Shown here piece after piece: positions 14,096 to 21,865 of a stretch of 23,678 nucleotides of DNA (position 1 is its first letter; every line of letters begins with the position of its first letter). The DNA comes from an uncultured Clostridia bacterium. GTDB lineage: Bacteria > Bacillota > Clostridia > Christensenellales > Aristaeellaceae. The stretch covers positions 1 to 23,678 of the forward strand of contig CAKTTL010000036.1 of the NCBI GenBank assembly GCA_934615235.1, read 5' to 3'. The translations under genes and the position numbers were made by a program. Below the pieces are notes generated by a model. It was not told where the DNA came from. It saw nothing but the letters and a program-made list of their open reading frames with translations, and did not search any database.

Positions 14096-14180
14096 GTGAA
14101 AAAGCGCAGGCGTTTTTCCGGAAAAATTGATGCCCCGGCGCCATTTCGCACAGTTAATTCTTTAATTTTCTATTAAGGGC

Positions 14181-14209
14181 TTGCATTCCCTCCGGAGATA
14201 TGCTATACT
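14181..14209 (+). promoter_or_regulatory. Predicted rpmE promoter
   Basis: TTGCAT (14181-14186), an exact 17-bp spacer and TATACT (14204-14209) form a strong SigA-type promoter. The leader to the GTG start is about 50 nt. An AT-rich stretch (TTTAATTTTCTATTAA) just before the -35 may act as an UP-like element. Confidence 0.72.
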
Positions 14210-14265
14210 CAACCTTGCGGTTTGCTCAATTAGATCAGACTCAGCCAAGCGGAGAGGTGAAACAA

Positions 14266-14463
14266 GTGAAAGAGGGCATCCATCCGAAGTATCAGGAGGC
14301 GACGGTGCGCTGCGTCTGCGGCGAAACGTTTAAGACCGGCTCCACCAAGCCGGAACTGAGAGTTGAAATTTGCTCCAAGTGCCATCCGTTCTTCACTGGC
14401 AAGCAGAAGCTGGTGGACACGGGCGGACGCGTGGATCGCTTCAAGAAGCGCTACGGTCTGTAA
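14266..14463 (+). CDS. rpmE: 50S ribosomal protein L31 (zinc-binding type)
   Basis: A 65-residue protein that begins MKEGIHPKYQEATVRCVCGETF and ends RVDRFKKRYGL, the standard bacterial L31. It has the four cysteines of the zinc-binding (C+) form: CVC in the first half and CSKC in the second. L31 bridges the ribosomal subunits and also serves as a zinc reserve in bacteria that have a C- paralogue. The start is the GTG at 14266, with a GGAGAGG site upstream; longer in-frame readings would precede the known family start. It heads the classic rpmE-yqhQ-prmC-prfA-ywlC neighbourhood but is separated from it here by a terminator and a MITE. Confidence 0.96.
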   Translation: MKEGIHPKYQEATVRCVCGETFKTGSTKPELRVEICSKCHPFFTGKQKLVDTGGRVDRFKKRYGL

Positions 14464-14478
14464 TCGATACGCGGACAG

Positions 14479-14514
14479 AGCGAGTCGAAGTTTTTCGGCT
14501 CGCTTTTCTGTTTC
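14479..14514 (+). terminator. Rho-independent terminator after rpmE
   Basis: The stem is AGCGAGTCG/CGGCTCGCT (14479-14487 with 14496-14504), 9 bp including one G-U pair, with loop AAGTTTTT. It is followed by TTTTCTGTTTCC. It sits 15 bp after the rpmE stop and is the clearest classical terminator in the window. Confidence 0.82.
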
Positions 14515-14552
14515 CTTTTCCAAGTTTTTTAACGCGTCCGCCATATCCGGAG

Positions 14553-14581
14553 TTTACGCCGCGCCTTTTTCGTTGTATACT
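14553..14581 (+). promoter_or_regulatory. Predicted promoter of the yqhQ-prmC-prfA-ywlC operon
   Basis: TTTACG (14553-14558), a 17-bp spacer and TATACT (14576-14581) end only 5 bp before the MITE. Transcription would start within the first bases of the MITE, so the whole 160-nt element would be the 5' leader of the operon mRNA. The -35 matches consensus at 4 of 6 places. Confidence 0.45.
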
Positions 14582-14584
14582 ATA

Positions 14585-14748
14585 TAGGGTGTATCTGAAA
14601 AATTCCCGGAGACTCCATCTCGGCGTCTTTTTCGCCATTTCAGCGTCGGGAAATCTCGATTTAGCCCCACTAAACCTTCGATTTCCCTCCTTGAACTGAC
14701 GAAAAATCCGCTCGAGCTGTCGTCTCTTCCTTTTTCAGATACACCCTA
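14585..14748 (+). mobile_element. 160-bp MITE-like element, copy 2 (TA-flanked)
   Basis: The element body is 14587-14746, in the same orientation as copy 1. The ends GGGTGTATCTGAAAAA and TTTTTCAGATACACCC are a perfect 16-bp inverted repeat, and TA stands on both sides. The central hairpin arms read GGGAAATC/GATTTCCC (about 14651-14690). The same positions in copy 1 read GGAAAGCC/GGTTTTCC, so pairing is kept while bases differ. It lies between the rpmE terminator/yqhQ promoter region and the yqhQ start codon. Confidence 0.87.
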
Positions 14749-14794
14749 GGGGAAGGTTCTCCCCCCATTGCACAAAGAAAGGCAGGCTGACAAA

Positions 14795-15823
14795 ATGCCG
14801 AAAAAAGATACATCTCCCCAGCGCGTCGATATCGGAGGACAGGCGGTTCTCGAGGGCGTAATGATGAAAGCGCCGGACAGCATCGCTATCGCCGTACGCA
14901 AACCCGACGGCTCCATCTGCGTCAAGTGCGATCCGTACGTCTCCCCCGCCAAGAAGCATAAATGGATGGGCTGGCCCGTCGTGCGCGGCGCGGTCAACAT
15001 GGTCAACATGCTCGTGATGGGCATGAACACGCTCGAAGCCTCCAGCCGCATGCTCGGCGTGGAGGAAGAGGAGCCGACGAAATTCGAAAAATGGCTTTCG
15101 AAAACATTCGGCAAGAGCATCGACAAGATTGTCATGGGCGTGGCGATCGTGCTGGCGGTGTTCCTGTCCGTCGGGCTGTTCATGGTGATTCCGAGCATTT
15201 TTGCAACGCTCATCAACAAAGTCGTCAAGTCGCTGCTGGTCGTCAACCTCTGCTCCGGCGTGGTGCGCATCCTGATCCTGATCGCCTACATCTGGGGCTG
15301 CGGTAAAATCCCGGATATGCGCCGCACGTTCGAATATCACGGCGCGGAGCATAAAACGGTCTACTGCCACGAAGCCGGCCTCGAATTGACCCCGCAAAAC
15401 GCCAAGCAGTTTTCCACGCTGCATCCGCGCTGCGGCACCAGCTTCCTGCTCATCACGATGATCATCGCCATCCTCGCGGGCGCGGTTGTCGATCAGCTGC
15501 TGCACGCGATCTTCGGCGTCGAACGGCTGACGTTCCTGGCGCGCCTTGCGCGCAGCATCATCCTCCTCCCGCTCATCGCCGGCGTCTCGTATGAAACGCT
15601 CAAGGGGCTGGCGCACAGCGACAACAAGCTCGTCCGCGCGCTGCGCTGGCCGGGCCTGATGCTGCAGCACCTGACCACCCGCGAACCAGACGAAAAGCAG
15701 CTGGAAGTCGCCATCGCCTCAATGAAAGCTGCGCTGGCCGGCAAGAAGATGCCCGAAACGATTCTCGGCAAGGACGGCGCGGCCGCGGAAAACGCCGAAG
15801 ACGCGCCGGAAGCGAACGAATGA
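14795..15823 (+). CDS. yqhQ: DUF1385 family membrane protein (YqhQ)
   Basis: A 342-residue protein of the COG3872/DUF1385 family. Visible motifs are the N-terminal DIGGQAVLEGVMMKAPD, a conserved histidine/glutamate segment YHGAEHKTVYCHEAG and HPRCGTSFLL. Several membrane helices surround these (about residues 115-150, 155-180, 220-270). The His/Glu/Cys pattern has led to suggestions of metal dependence, but the activity is unknown. The C-terminus is low-complexity (AAENAEDAPEANE). The ATG at 14795 is chosen because the conserved family start follows it; GGCAGG lies upstream. It overlaps prmC by 4 nt (ATGA), so it is translated together with the translation-termination genes, as in many Clostridia. 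Confidence 0.93.
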   Translation: MPKKDTSPQRVDIGGQAVLEGVMMKAPDSIAIAVRKPDGSICVKCDPYVSPAKKHKWMGWPVVRGAVNMVNMLVMGMNTLEASSRMLGVEEEEPTKFEKWLSKTFGKSIDKIVMGVAIVLAVFLSVGLFMVIPSIFATLINKVVKSLLVVNLCSGVVRILILIAYIWGCGKIPDMRRTFEYHGAEHKTVYCHEAGLELTPQNAKQFSTLHPRCGTSFLLITMIIAILAGAVVDQLLHAIFGVERLTFLARLARSIILLPLIAGVSYETLKGLAHSDNKLVRALRWPGLMLQHLTTREPDEKQLEVAIASMKAALAGKKMPETILGKDGAAAENAEDAPEANE

Positions 15824-16671
15824 ACGACCGGCGCAGCGCCTTAAAGGACGCAGCCGCGCGGCTTGAGGCGGCGGGCTGTTCCGACGCGCGCCTGGACGCG
15901 GAGTGGATGCTCGCGGAGGCGGCCGGCCTCCCCCGGCTGTCCCTCCTGCTCGATTTGGACGCGCCGCTTTCCGATCAGGAAGCGGCGCGATTTTCGGCTT
16001 ATCTGGCCCGGCGCGCGGCGGGCGACCCGCTGCAGTACGTCCTCGGCCATACGGATTTTATGGGGCATGAATTCCGCTGCGACGCGCGCGCGCTGATCCC
16101 CCGCGGCGATACCGAACCGCTTTGCGAGGCGGTGATCGAGCGCGCAGGCGCGCTGAAAACGCCGTCCGTGCTGGAGCTCGGCGCGGGCAGCGGCGCGGTA
16201 TCGGTGAGCGTAAAGCTGGCCTGCCCCGGCGCTGCCGTTACGGCGGCGGATATCAGCCGCGAGGCGCTTTCCCTCTGCCGCGAAAACGCGGCGCTGCACA
16301 GAACGCAGGTCGAATGGATCGAGAGCGACTGGTTCACCTCGCTGGCAGGTCGTTCGTTCGATATTATTTTTTCCAACCCGCCCTATATTCCGGCGGGAGA
16401 TTTGGCGGCGCTGCAGAGCGAGGTTCGGCGCGAACCGACGCTCGCGCTTGACGGCGGCGCGGACGGGCTGGACTTTTACCGGCGCACCCTGCGCGAACTG
16501 CCGCATCATCTCCGGCGCGGCGGCTCGCTGCTTTTCGAAATCGGCGACGGCGAACGCGACGCGGTGCTTGCGCTGATGGACGGACATTTCACGCGTTTGC
16601 AAACGCGATGCGACTGGGGGAATTTACCCCGCGTGATCATAGGAGACGGATATGACGGGAATGCAGGATAA
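15820..16671 (+). CDS. prmC: Peptide chain release factor N5-glutamine methyltransferase
   Basis: A 283-residue SAM-dependent methyltransferase of the PrmC/HemK family. It has an N-terminal helical domain (to about 75) with YVLGHTDFMGHEF and the PRGDTE motif. The glycine-rich SAM loop is VLELGAGSGAVSVS (about residues 114-127). The catalytic NPPY is at 186-189, in FSNPPYIPAGDL. It methylates the glutamine of the GGQ motif in release factors RF1 and RF2, and its substrate RF1 is encoded next door. The reading overlaps prfA by 20 nt. Confidence 0.95.
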   Translation: MNDRRSALKDAAARLEAAGCSDARLDAEWMLAEAAGLPRLSLLLDLDAPLSDQEAARFSAYLARRAAGDPLQYVLGHTDFMGHEFRCDARALIPRGDTEPLCEAVIERAGALKTPSVLELGAGSGAVSVSVKLACPGAAVTAADISREALSLCRENAALHRTQVEWIESDWFTSLAGRSFDIIFSNPPYIPAGDLAALQSEVRREPTLALDGGADGLDFYRRTLRELPHHLRRGGSLLFEIGDGERDAVLALMDGHFTRLQTRCDWGNLPRVIIGDGYDGNAG

Positions 16672-17728
16672 ACTTCTCTGGATCGAAGGGCGATACGACG
16701 AGATCACGCAGCTGATGACGCAGCCGGACGTGGCGGCGGATGCGGACAGGCTGCGCAAGCTGATGCAGGAACACGCGCAGCTCGAGCCGGTGCTGACCGC
16801 CTACCGCGAATGGCAGGCGCTGCTTGCGCGCGACCGCGAGGCCGACGAAATGCTCGCCGACCCCGAAATGGCTGAAATGGCGCAGGAAGAAAAAGCCGAG
16901 CTGCGGGACGCGATTCCCGCCGCGCAGCGCGCGCTGCAGCTGCTCCTCCTGCCGCAGGATCCCAACGACGACCGCAACGTCGTCATGGAAATCCGCGCGG
17001 GCGCGGGCGGCGAGGAAGCGGCGCTTTTCGGGGCGATGCTGCTGCGCATGTATCAGCACTACGCCGAGCGGCGCGGCTGGCGGTTCGAGCTGACGGACGC
17101 GAACATGACCGAGCTTGGCGGCGTAAAAGAGGCGACGATCATGATCTCCGGGCGCGGCGCGTTCCGCCGCCTGAAGTTTGAAAGCGGCGTGCATCGCGTG
17201 CAGCGCGTGCCCACGACGGAATCCGGCGGGCGTATTCATACCTCGACGGCGACGGTCGCGGTGCTGCCCGAAGCGGAGGACGTCGAGGTACAGATCAACC
17301 CCGGCGATCTGCGCATCGACGTATACCGCTCCACCGGCCATGGCGGCCAGTGCATCAACACGACCGACTCGGCCGTGCGCATCACGCATTTGCCCACCGG
17401 GCTGGTCGTCACCTGCCAGGACGAAAAATCTCAGCTGAAAAACCGTGAAAAAGCCATGCGCGTTTTGAAGGCGCGGCTGTACGACATGTACCAGTCCAAA
17501 GCGGATGCTGAATACGCCGAAAACCGCCGTTCGCAGGTCGGTACCGGCGATCGGAGCGAGCGCATCCGCACATATAACTTCCCGCAGGGGCGCGTGACCG
17601 ATCACCGCATCGGGCTTACGCTGTATCAGTTGGAATCGTTCGTCGACGGCGACTGCGACCCGGTTATCGACGCGCTTGTGCTGGCGGACGAAACCGAACG
17701 GCTCAAGGCATTGGGGGAAAACGAATGA
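16652..17728 (+). CDS. prfA: Peptide chain release factor 1 (RF1)
   Basis: A 358-residue class I release factor of normal length. The tripeptide that reads UAA/UAG is P-T-T (187-189, in RVPTTESGGRIHTS), following the RF1 pattern P-x-T. The GGQ motif that triggers peptidyl-tRNA hydrolysis is at 231-233 (STGHGGQCINTTDSAVRI). The start ATG at 16652 has AGGAGA 5 nt upstream and overlaps the prmC end by 20 nt. A second ATG three codons later is possible. The protein works on the ribosome and is methylated by PrmC. Confidence 0.96.
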   Translation: MTGMQDKLLWIEGRYDEITQLMTQPDVAADADRLRKLMQEHAQLEPVLTAYREWQALLARDREADEMLADPEMAEMAQEEKAELRDAIPAAQRALQLLLLPQDPNDDRNVVMEIRAGAGGEEAALFGAMLLRMYQHYAERRGWRFELTDANMTELGGVKEATIMISGRGAFRRLKFESGVHRVQRVPTTESGGRIHTSTATVAVLPEAEDVEVQINPGDLRIDVYRSTGHGGQCINTTDSAVRITHLPTGLVVTCQDEKSQLKNREKAMRVLKARLYDMYQSKADAEYAENRRSQVGTGDRSERIRTYNFPQGRVTDHRIGLTLYQLESFVDGDCDPVIDALVLADETERLKALGENE

Positions 17729-18738
17729 AAACGGAATTGATGCCGGTAACGGCGGCTTCCATCGCGCTGGGCGCGTCGCTGATGGCGGAAGGCAAGCTCG
17801 TCGCCTTCCCGACGGAAACGGTTTACGGTCTGGGCGCGGACGCGCTCAACGGCAGGGCTGTGCTGAAAATATTCGAAGCGAAAGGCCGCCCGGCGGATAA
17901 CCCGCTCATCGCGCATATCAGCGATAAGCGCGAGCTTGCGCCGCTGGTAAAAACCGTGGACGCGCGCGCGCAGAAGCTGATGGACGCTTTCTGGCCCGGC
18001 CCGCTGACGATGGTCTTTCCCAAATCGGATCTCATTCCCGACGCGGTCAGCGCGGGACTTTCGACCGTCGCCGTCCGCATGCCGTCGCACCCGGCGGCGC
18101 GGATGCTCATTCGCGCGCTCGGCCGGCCCATCGCCGCGCCCAGCGCGAACCGCAGCGGCAAGCCCAGCCCCACCACGGCGCTGCATGTGTTTGAAGACAT
18201 GGACGGCCGCATTCCGCTCATTCTCGACGGCGGCCCCTGCGGCGTAGGCGTTGAATCGACGGTGCTCGATCTTTCGGGCGAGGTTCCGACGCTGCTGCGT
18301 CCCGGCGGAATCACAGCCGAGATGCTGCGCGAATATCTGCCCGATCTGGTCATTCACCCGGCGGTTCTCCATCCGCTGCAATCCAACTCCGAGGCGCGCT
18401 CCCCAGGCATGAAATACAAGCACTACGCGCCGAACGCGTCGATCGTCATCATCCGCGGCACGCCCGCGCAGATCGCCGCCCGGTACGACGCGAGCGTCGC
18501 CGCCGGAAAAAAGACGGCTATTCTCTGCGCCGACCGCGCGCCCTACGGCGACCGTTTCGCCTACGAACTCGGCCACGACGCGGGCGAGATGGCTTCGCGC
18601 CTTTTCGCCGCGCTTCGCGCGATGGATGAGGACGGCGTTGAAGCCGCTTTCTCCGAGCAGACTCCGACGGACGGCGTCGGCCTTGCGCTGACCAACCGGC
18701 TGCTGCGCGCCGCCGGCTTCCAGGTGGAAGAGGGGTAA
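17725..18738 (+). CDS. ywlC: L-threonylcarbamoyladenylate synthase (Sua5/YwlC type)
   Basis: A 337-residue Sua5-type protein. The YrdC domain covers about residues 1-205 (LVAFPTETVYGLGADA, KGRPADNPLIAHI, FWPGPLTMVF, VAVRMPSHP, APSANRSGKPSPT, VGVESTVLDL, LLRPGGIT). A linker with the SPGMKYKHYAP motif follows, then a C-terminal Sua5 domain of about 120 residues. It makes threonylcarbamoyl-AMP from threonine, bicarbonate and ATP for the t6A37 modification of ANN-decoding tRNAs. The start overlaps the prfA stop by 4 nt (ATGA). It is the last gene of the operon. Confidence 0.95.
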   Translation: MKTELMPVTAASIALGASLMAEGKLVAFPTETVYGLGADALNGRAVLKIFEAKGRPADNPLIAHISDKRELAPLVKTVDARAQKLMDAFWPGPLTMVFPKSDLIPDAVSAGLSTVAVRMPSHPAARMLIRALGRPIAAPSANRSGKPSPTTALHVFEDMDGRIPLILDGGPCGVGVESTVLDLSGEVPTLLRPGGITAEMLREYLPDLVIHPAVLHPLQSNSEARSPGMKYKHYAPNASIVIIRGTPAQIAARYDASVAAGKKTAILCADRAPYGDRFAYELGHDAGEMASRLFAALRAMDEDGVEAAFSEQTPTDGVGLALTNRLLRAAGFQVEEG

Positions 18739-18868
18739 CCGATAGAACGCTGCAGGGAGAATGCGCCCATGTCCAGGTATTATACGGTCATCATTTTTCT
18801 CAGCGTCGCCGCGATGCGCAACGGCTGGCGGATCATTTGCAGGAAAGCGAAGTGCGGGCCGAAAATGA

Positions 18869-18907
18869 ACGGGGACATGACGCGCCGGCGGGCGGTCATG
18901 TCCCCGT
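18869..18907. terminator. Bidirectional 13-bp hairpin between convergent genes
   Basis: The perfect stem ACGGGGACATGAC/GTCATGTCCCCGT (18869-18881 with 18895-18907) has a 13-nt GC loop. It lies between the end of ywlC (plus) and the end of the DUF5655-like gene (minus), so it could stop or protect transcripts from both sides. No long T-run follows on either strand. The 130 bp between the ywlC stop and this hairpin contain no gene I can support. An open stretch from 18769 encodes 60 residues that look like no family I know. Confidence 0.5.
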
Positions 18908-18938
18908 TTACAGCTTTGGAAGCTGGGATTTTACAGCA

Positions 18939-19325
18939 TCATTTTGATTGAGCAAAAATGTATGCCTGTTCAATCCAGTCGAATAATTCCTTGTCCAAAT
19001 CAGATGCGCTGCCAACAACAAAATGCGTCGTCCACCGTCCCGGATACGGCTCGGTTTTTGCCGCCACCCGGTCGGATTCCAGCGGAGCAGACAGCCCCAG
19101 TGTAAGCACAAAATAGTCATCTGGCAGCTCTGCTTTCTTTTTCACCTTCAAAAAGGACACACAGGCGTATAAGTGTCGATTGTAGTATGAGATTTGGGAT
19201 TTTTGCACCCTGATTTGGCTTTCAGGAAATCTGGCAAGCAGCTTTTCCTGAAAACACTCATACAGCGGATAAACGGCTTGATGCCGGTCAAAGAAAAACA
19301 GGGCGTCCTGCATTGTCGTATCCAT
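18939..19325 (-). CDS. DUF5655-like small protein
   Basis: A 128-residue soluble protein without membrane segments. It resembles the DUF5655 group in the stretches QISYYNRHLYACVSFLKVKKKAELPDDYFV, LGLSAPLESDRVAAKTEPYPGRWTTHFVVGS and ELFDWIEQAYIFAQ. Its function is unknown. The ATG at 19325 has GGAGGT 7 nt upstream; a GTG three codons earlier is in frame but overlaps this site. By eye the gene is clearly poorer in G+C than its neighbours and uses more A/T-ending codons, and it interrupts the space between two conserved operons, so it may have been acquired by transfer. It is monocistronic and separated from scpB by 83 bp. Confidence 0.7.
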   Translation of the reverse strand: MDTTMQDALFFFDRHQAVYPLYECFQEKLLARFPESQIRVQKSQISYYNRHLYACVSFLKVKKKAELPDDYFVLTLGLSAPLESDRVAAKTEPYPGRWTTHFVVGSASDLDKELFDWIEQAYIFAQSK

Positions 19326-19408
19326 TTTGTTCACCTCCGCAAATCCCGATTTGCCGTTCTGACGAACCTGCTGAGATCATACCCCTTGCGCGGCGCTCCC
19401 CGCCCCGT

Positions 19409-20011
19409 TTATTCTTCCCCGTCCCTTTCCGCCTCCGCCTGCGGTAGCTCCAGCGCCATCTGCTCGGCCTCGGCCACGGCCTCTGGGGACGCGCTCTGCG
19501 CGTCAAATTGAATCTGCGGCAGTTCGTCCAGCGAAGAGATGCCGAAATGGCGCAGGAACGCGTCGGTCGTGCGGAACTGCATCGGGTGGCCGAGCGTATC
19601 GCGGCGGCCCGCTTCTTCGATCAGGCCCTTGCCCAGCAGCGACTGCACCGAATAATCGCACTTCACACCGCGAATCGCCTCGATATCGCCGCGCGTGGCG
19701 GGCTGGCGATAGGCGATGACGGCGAGCGTTTCCATCGCGGCCTGCGTCAGATTCTGCCGCTGCACGGGCTGCAGCAGCTTTTCGACGTACGGCGCGTATT
19801 CCGGGCGCGTGGAAAGCTGCACGCTTTTGCCAAAGCGCAAAAGGCGGATGCCGCGGCGATTGAACTCATAATCGCTCTCCAGCTCAGAAAGCGCAAGCTC
19901 CAGCTCCATCTGCGTCACCTCCAGCGCGGCGCTCAGCGCCCGCTCTTCCACGGGTTCGCCCGCCACATAGAGGATCGCCTCAATCGCTCCCAGCATTTCC
20001 TTCTGTTCCAT
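19409..20011 (-). CDS. scpB: Segregation and condensation protein B
   Basis: A 200-residue ScpB with the tandem winged-helix layout. It starts MLGAIEAILYVAGEPV, followed by FGKSVQLSTRPEY and then QAAMETLAVIAYRQPATRGDIEAIRGVKCDYSVQSLL, the best conserved part of the family. GHPMQFRTTDAFLRHFGISSLDELP comes next. The tail is acidic. ScpB dimers bind ScpA and with SMC form the condensin that compacts and segregates the chromosome. The ATG at 20011 is chosen over longer readings because the family motif begins directly after it. It overlaps scpA by 32 nt. Confidence 0.95.
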   Translation of the reverse strand: MEQKEMLGAIEAILYVAGEPVEERALSAALEVTQMELELALSELESDYEFNRRGIRLLRFGKSVQLSTRPEYAPYVEKLLQPVQRQNLTQAAMETLAVIAYRQPATRGDIEAIRGVKCDYSVQSLLGKGLIEEAGRRDTLGHPMQFRTTDAFLRHFGISSLDELPQIQFDAQSASPEAVAEAEQMALELPQAEAERDGEE

Positions 20012-20732
20012 CTTCGGTCTTCCTCTCCGAAAGGATAATTTCTCCGAACGTTTCAGTCTGCTCCAGGTGCAGCTTGCCCATGCGCAGCATTTCAAGAATC
20101 GCCATGAACAGCGTCACGATTTCGTCGCGCGTCGGGAAATCGACGAAAAGCGACTCAAACGTACACGGCCCTTTGCGCACGCGCGCGGCGATCACGAACA
20201 TGCCGCCCTGAATGGACAGCTTATCGCGCTGCAATTGCCGCACGGCGACGGCGCGCTCCGGCTCCTCCGCCGCGCGCGCGATCACGCGCCGCATCGCTTC
20301 CATCAGCGCGTCCATCGTCAGGTTGGGCAGTTCGAACACCGGCGGCGGCAGCGGGATTTCCTCCGGCAGTTTTTCAAACATCCGCGCCGCGGCCTCTTCG
20401 AACGCGCGCATCTGACCGATGCCCTCTTTCAGCGCCGCGTATTCCGTCAGGCGGCGAATGAGGGCCTGCTCGGGCGTTTCCTCGCCCTCCTCGACCTTGG
20501 GCGGTTTGGGCAGCAGCGCGCGGCTTTTGATTTCCAGCAGCATCGCCGCCATCGCGAGAAACTCGCTCGCCGCGTCCATGTCCAGCGACGCAATATCGTC
20601 CATCGAGGCGAGGTATTGCTCCGTAATTTCCGAAACGAAGATATCGCGGATATCGACCTTGGCGCGCGAGATAAGATGCAAAAGCAGATCCAGCGGCCCA
20701 TCGAAATCCTTCAGGTGTACCTCGTATGCCAT
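19980..20732 (-). CDS. scpA: Segregation and condensation protein A
   Basis: A 250-residue kleisin. The N-terminal motif is FDGPLDLLLHLISRAKVDIRDIFVSEITEQYL; AASEFLAMAAMLLEIKSRALLP follows, and then a central helical, charged region. The C-terminal winged helix is near residues 185-235 (TFESLFVDFPTRDEIVTLFMAILEMLRMGKLHLEQ). ScpA bridges the SMC heads and ScpB in bacterial condensin. It lies 3 bp after the M50 protease gene, the usual neighbourhood in Clostridia. Confidence 0.95.
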   Translation of the reverse strand: MAYEVHLKDFDGPLDLLLHLISRAKVDIRDIFVSEITEQYLASMDDIASLDMDAASEFLAMAAMLLEIKSRALLPKPPKVEEGEETPEQALIRRLTEYAALKEGIGQMRAFEEAAARMFEKLPEEIPLPPPVFELPNLTMDALMEAMRRVIARAAEEPERAVAVRQLQRDKLSIQGGMFVIAARVRKGPCTFESLFVDFPTRDEIVTLFMAILEMLRMGKLHLEQTETFGEIILSERKTEDGTEGNAGSD

Positions 20733-20735
20733 CTG

Positions 20736-21473
20736 TTACGCTCCAAAGAAAATGCGCGTGAGCAGCGCGTCCATGCCGTCCATCGCCGCGCCGGTCACAA
20801 AGCCCAGCCCCTTGCCCAGTATGCCCGTCAGCGACAGCACCATCACGATCCCCATCCCATACCGCGCGATCGTGCGGCTGACGAAGAGGTTCTTTTTCAG
20901 GAACAGGTCGTTAAACAGGTGCGAGCCGTCCAGCGGCGGCACGGGCAGCAGGTTAAACACGGCCAGCGACAGGCTGATCACGGCCGTATACTGCATCACG
21001 CCCGTCAGGTAATCGAAAAGCCAGCTTTTGTTTTCCGCGTAATAAAACGCGCCCTGCCAGCGCACAAGGAAACCGCACGACACAGCCGCGCGCAGCGCGA
21101 CATAATACAGCGTATAGAACACAATGAAGATAATGAGATTCATCGTGATGCCGGCGATGGAGACGAGCAGGTCGTCGCGGTGCTTGTTCTTAAAATACCG
21201 CGGGTCGATCGGCACGGGCTTGGCCCAGCCGAAGCCGACGAGGAACAGCAGCGCCGTGCCCAGCGGGTCGAGATGGCGCAGCGGGTTCAGGGACAGGCGG
21301 CCCATCTGTTTGGCCGTCGGGTCGCCCAGCTTGTAGGCGACGAACCCGTGCGCCCACTCGTGCAGCACCAGCGCGATCAGCATCGCGGGCACGCGATACA
21401 GAAGCGATTCGAGAAACGCCAGCGGGTCGTTCAGCAGCTCGTTCAGGCTGGAAAGGAACGCGAAGCGCATCAT
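20736..21473 (-). CDS. Site-2 protease family membrane metalloprotease (M50)
   Basis: A 245-residue membrane protein with about five or six helices. The zinc motif is HEWAH (H38, E39, H42) and the second metal-binding motif is NLLPVPPLDGSH (N174 to H185, with D182 as ligand). Between them is the family stretch GRLSLNPLRHLDPLGT. It is the short, PDZ-free type usually encoded beside scpA in Firmicutes. It would cleave membrane proteins within the bilayer; no substrate is known. Its start overlaps the stop of the upstream Tic20-like gene by 4 nt, so the two are coupled. Confidence 0.93.
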   Translation of the reverse strand: MMRFAFLSSLNELLNDPLAFLESLLYRVPAMLIALVLHEWAHGFVAYKLGDPTAKQMGRLSLNPLRHLDPLGTALLFLVGFGWAKPVPIDPRYFKNKHRDDLLVSIAGITMNLIIFIVFYTLYYVALRAAVSCGFLVRWQGAFYYAENKSWLFDYLTGVMQYTAVISLSLAVFNLLPVPPLDGSHLFNDLFLKKNLFVSRTIARYGMGIVMVLSLTGILGKGLGFVTGAAMDGMDALLTRIFFGA

Positions 21474-21865
21474 TCAAACCGGCGCAGCGCCTGACCGATC
21501 ACCGGCAGCACATGCGCCTCGCCGCGATAGGCGTGCAGCGCCATCCGCACGCGCAGGATGATCACGATCACGGTCGCGACGATCAGCACGAGCAGGAGCA
21601 ATCCGCGCAGCACGGACCCGACCAGCGGAATCCAGCCGAGAATTTCGCACAGAATCCAGATAACCATTCCAAGCAGCAGATGAATCGCGCCCAGGCCGAC
21701 CGACTGCACCGAGAAGCGGCGCACGGCGCGGCTGCGCTGATCAGCGAAGCAGAAAAACAGCGCGAACAGCGCCGACAGGGATGCGATCGTGCTCGTCAGG
21801 TTCACGGCCTGGCTGGTAGAGATAACCTCGGGGGCGTCCTGCGGGGTACGATAATCGTCGTTCAT
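21470..21865 (-). CDS. Small membrane protein, Tic20/DUF4870-like
   Basis: 131 residues with a polar N-terminus (about 20 residues) and three or four membrane helices. These are SLSALFALFFCFADQ, AIHLLLGMVIWILCEI and VLRGLLLLVLIVATVIVIILRV. The last is followed by the amphipathic ending ALHAYRGEAHVLPVIGQALRRF. This ending and the FSVQSV motif resemble DUF4870/Tic20-type proteins of bacteria, whose role is unknown. A ribosome binding site AAAGGAG stands 8-9 nt before the ATG at 21865. As first gene of the operon with the M50 protease, scpA and scpB, it may be a membrane partner of the protease, but this is only inference. Confidence 0.7.
   Translation of the reverse strand: MNDDYRTPQDAPEVISTSQAVNLTSTIASLSALFALFFCFADQRSRAVRRFSVQSVGLGAIHLLLGMVIWILCEILGWIPLVGSVLRGLLLLVLIVATVIVIILRVRMALHAYRGEAHVLPVIGQALRRFE

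Noticed and set aside
18769..18951. 60-residue open frame after ywlC
   Set aside because: It runs through a perfect hairpin, has a weak ribosome site and no family resemblance; not supported as a gene.
20067..21494. 475-codon open frame on the plus strand
   Set aside because: It is antisense to scpA and the M50 protease gene, both of which are unmistakable.
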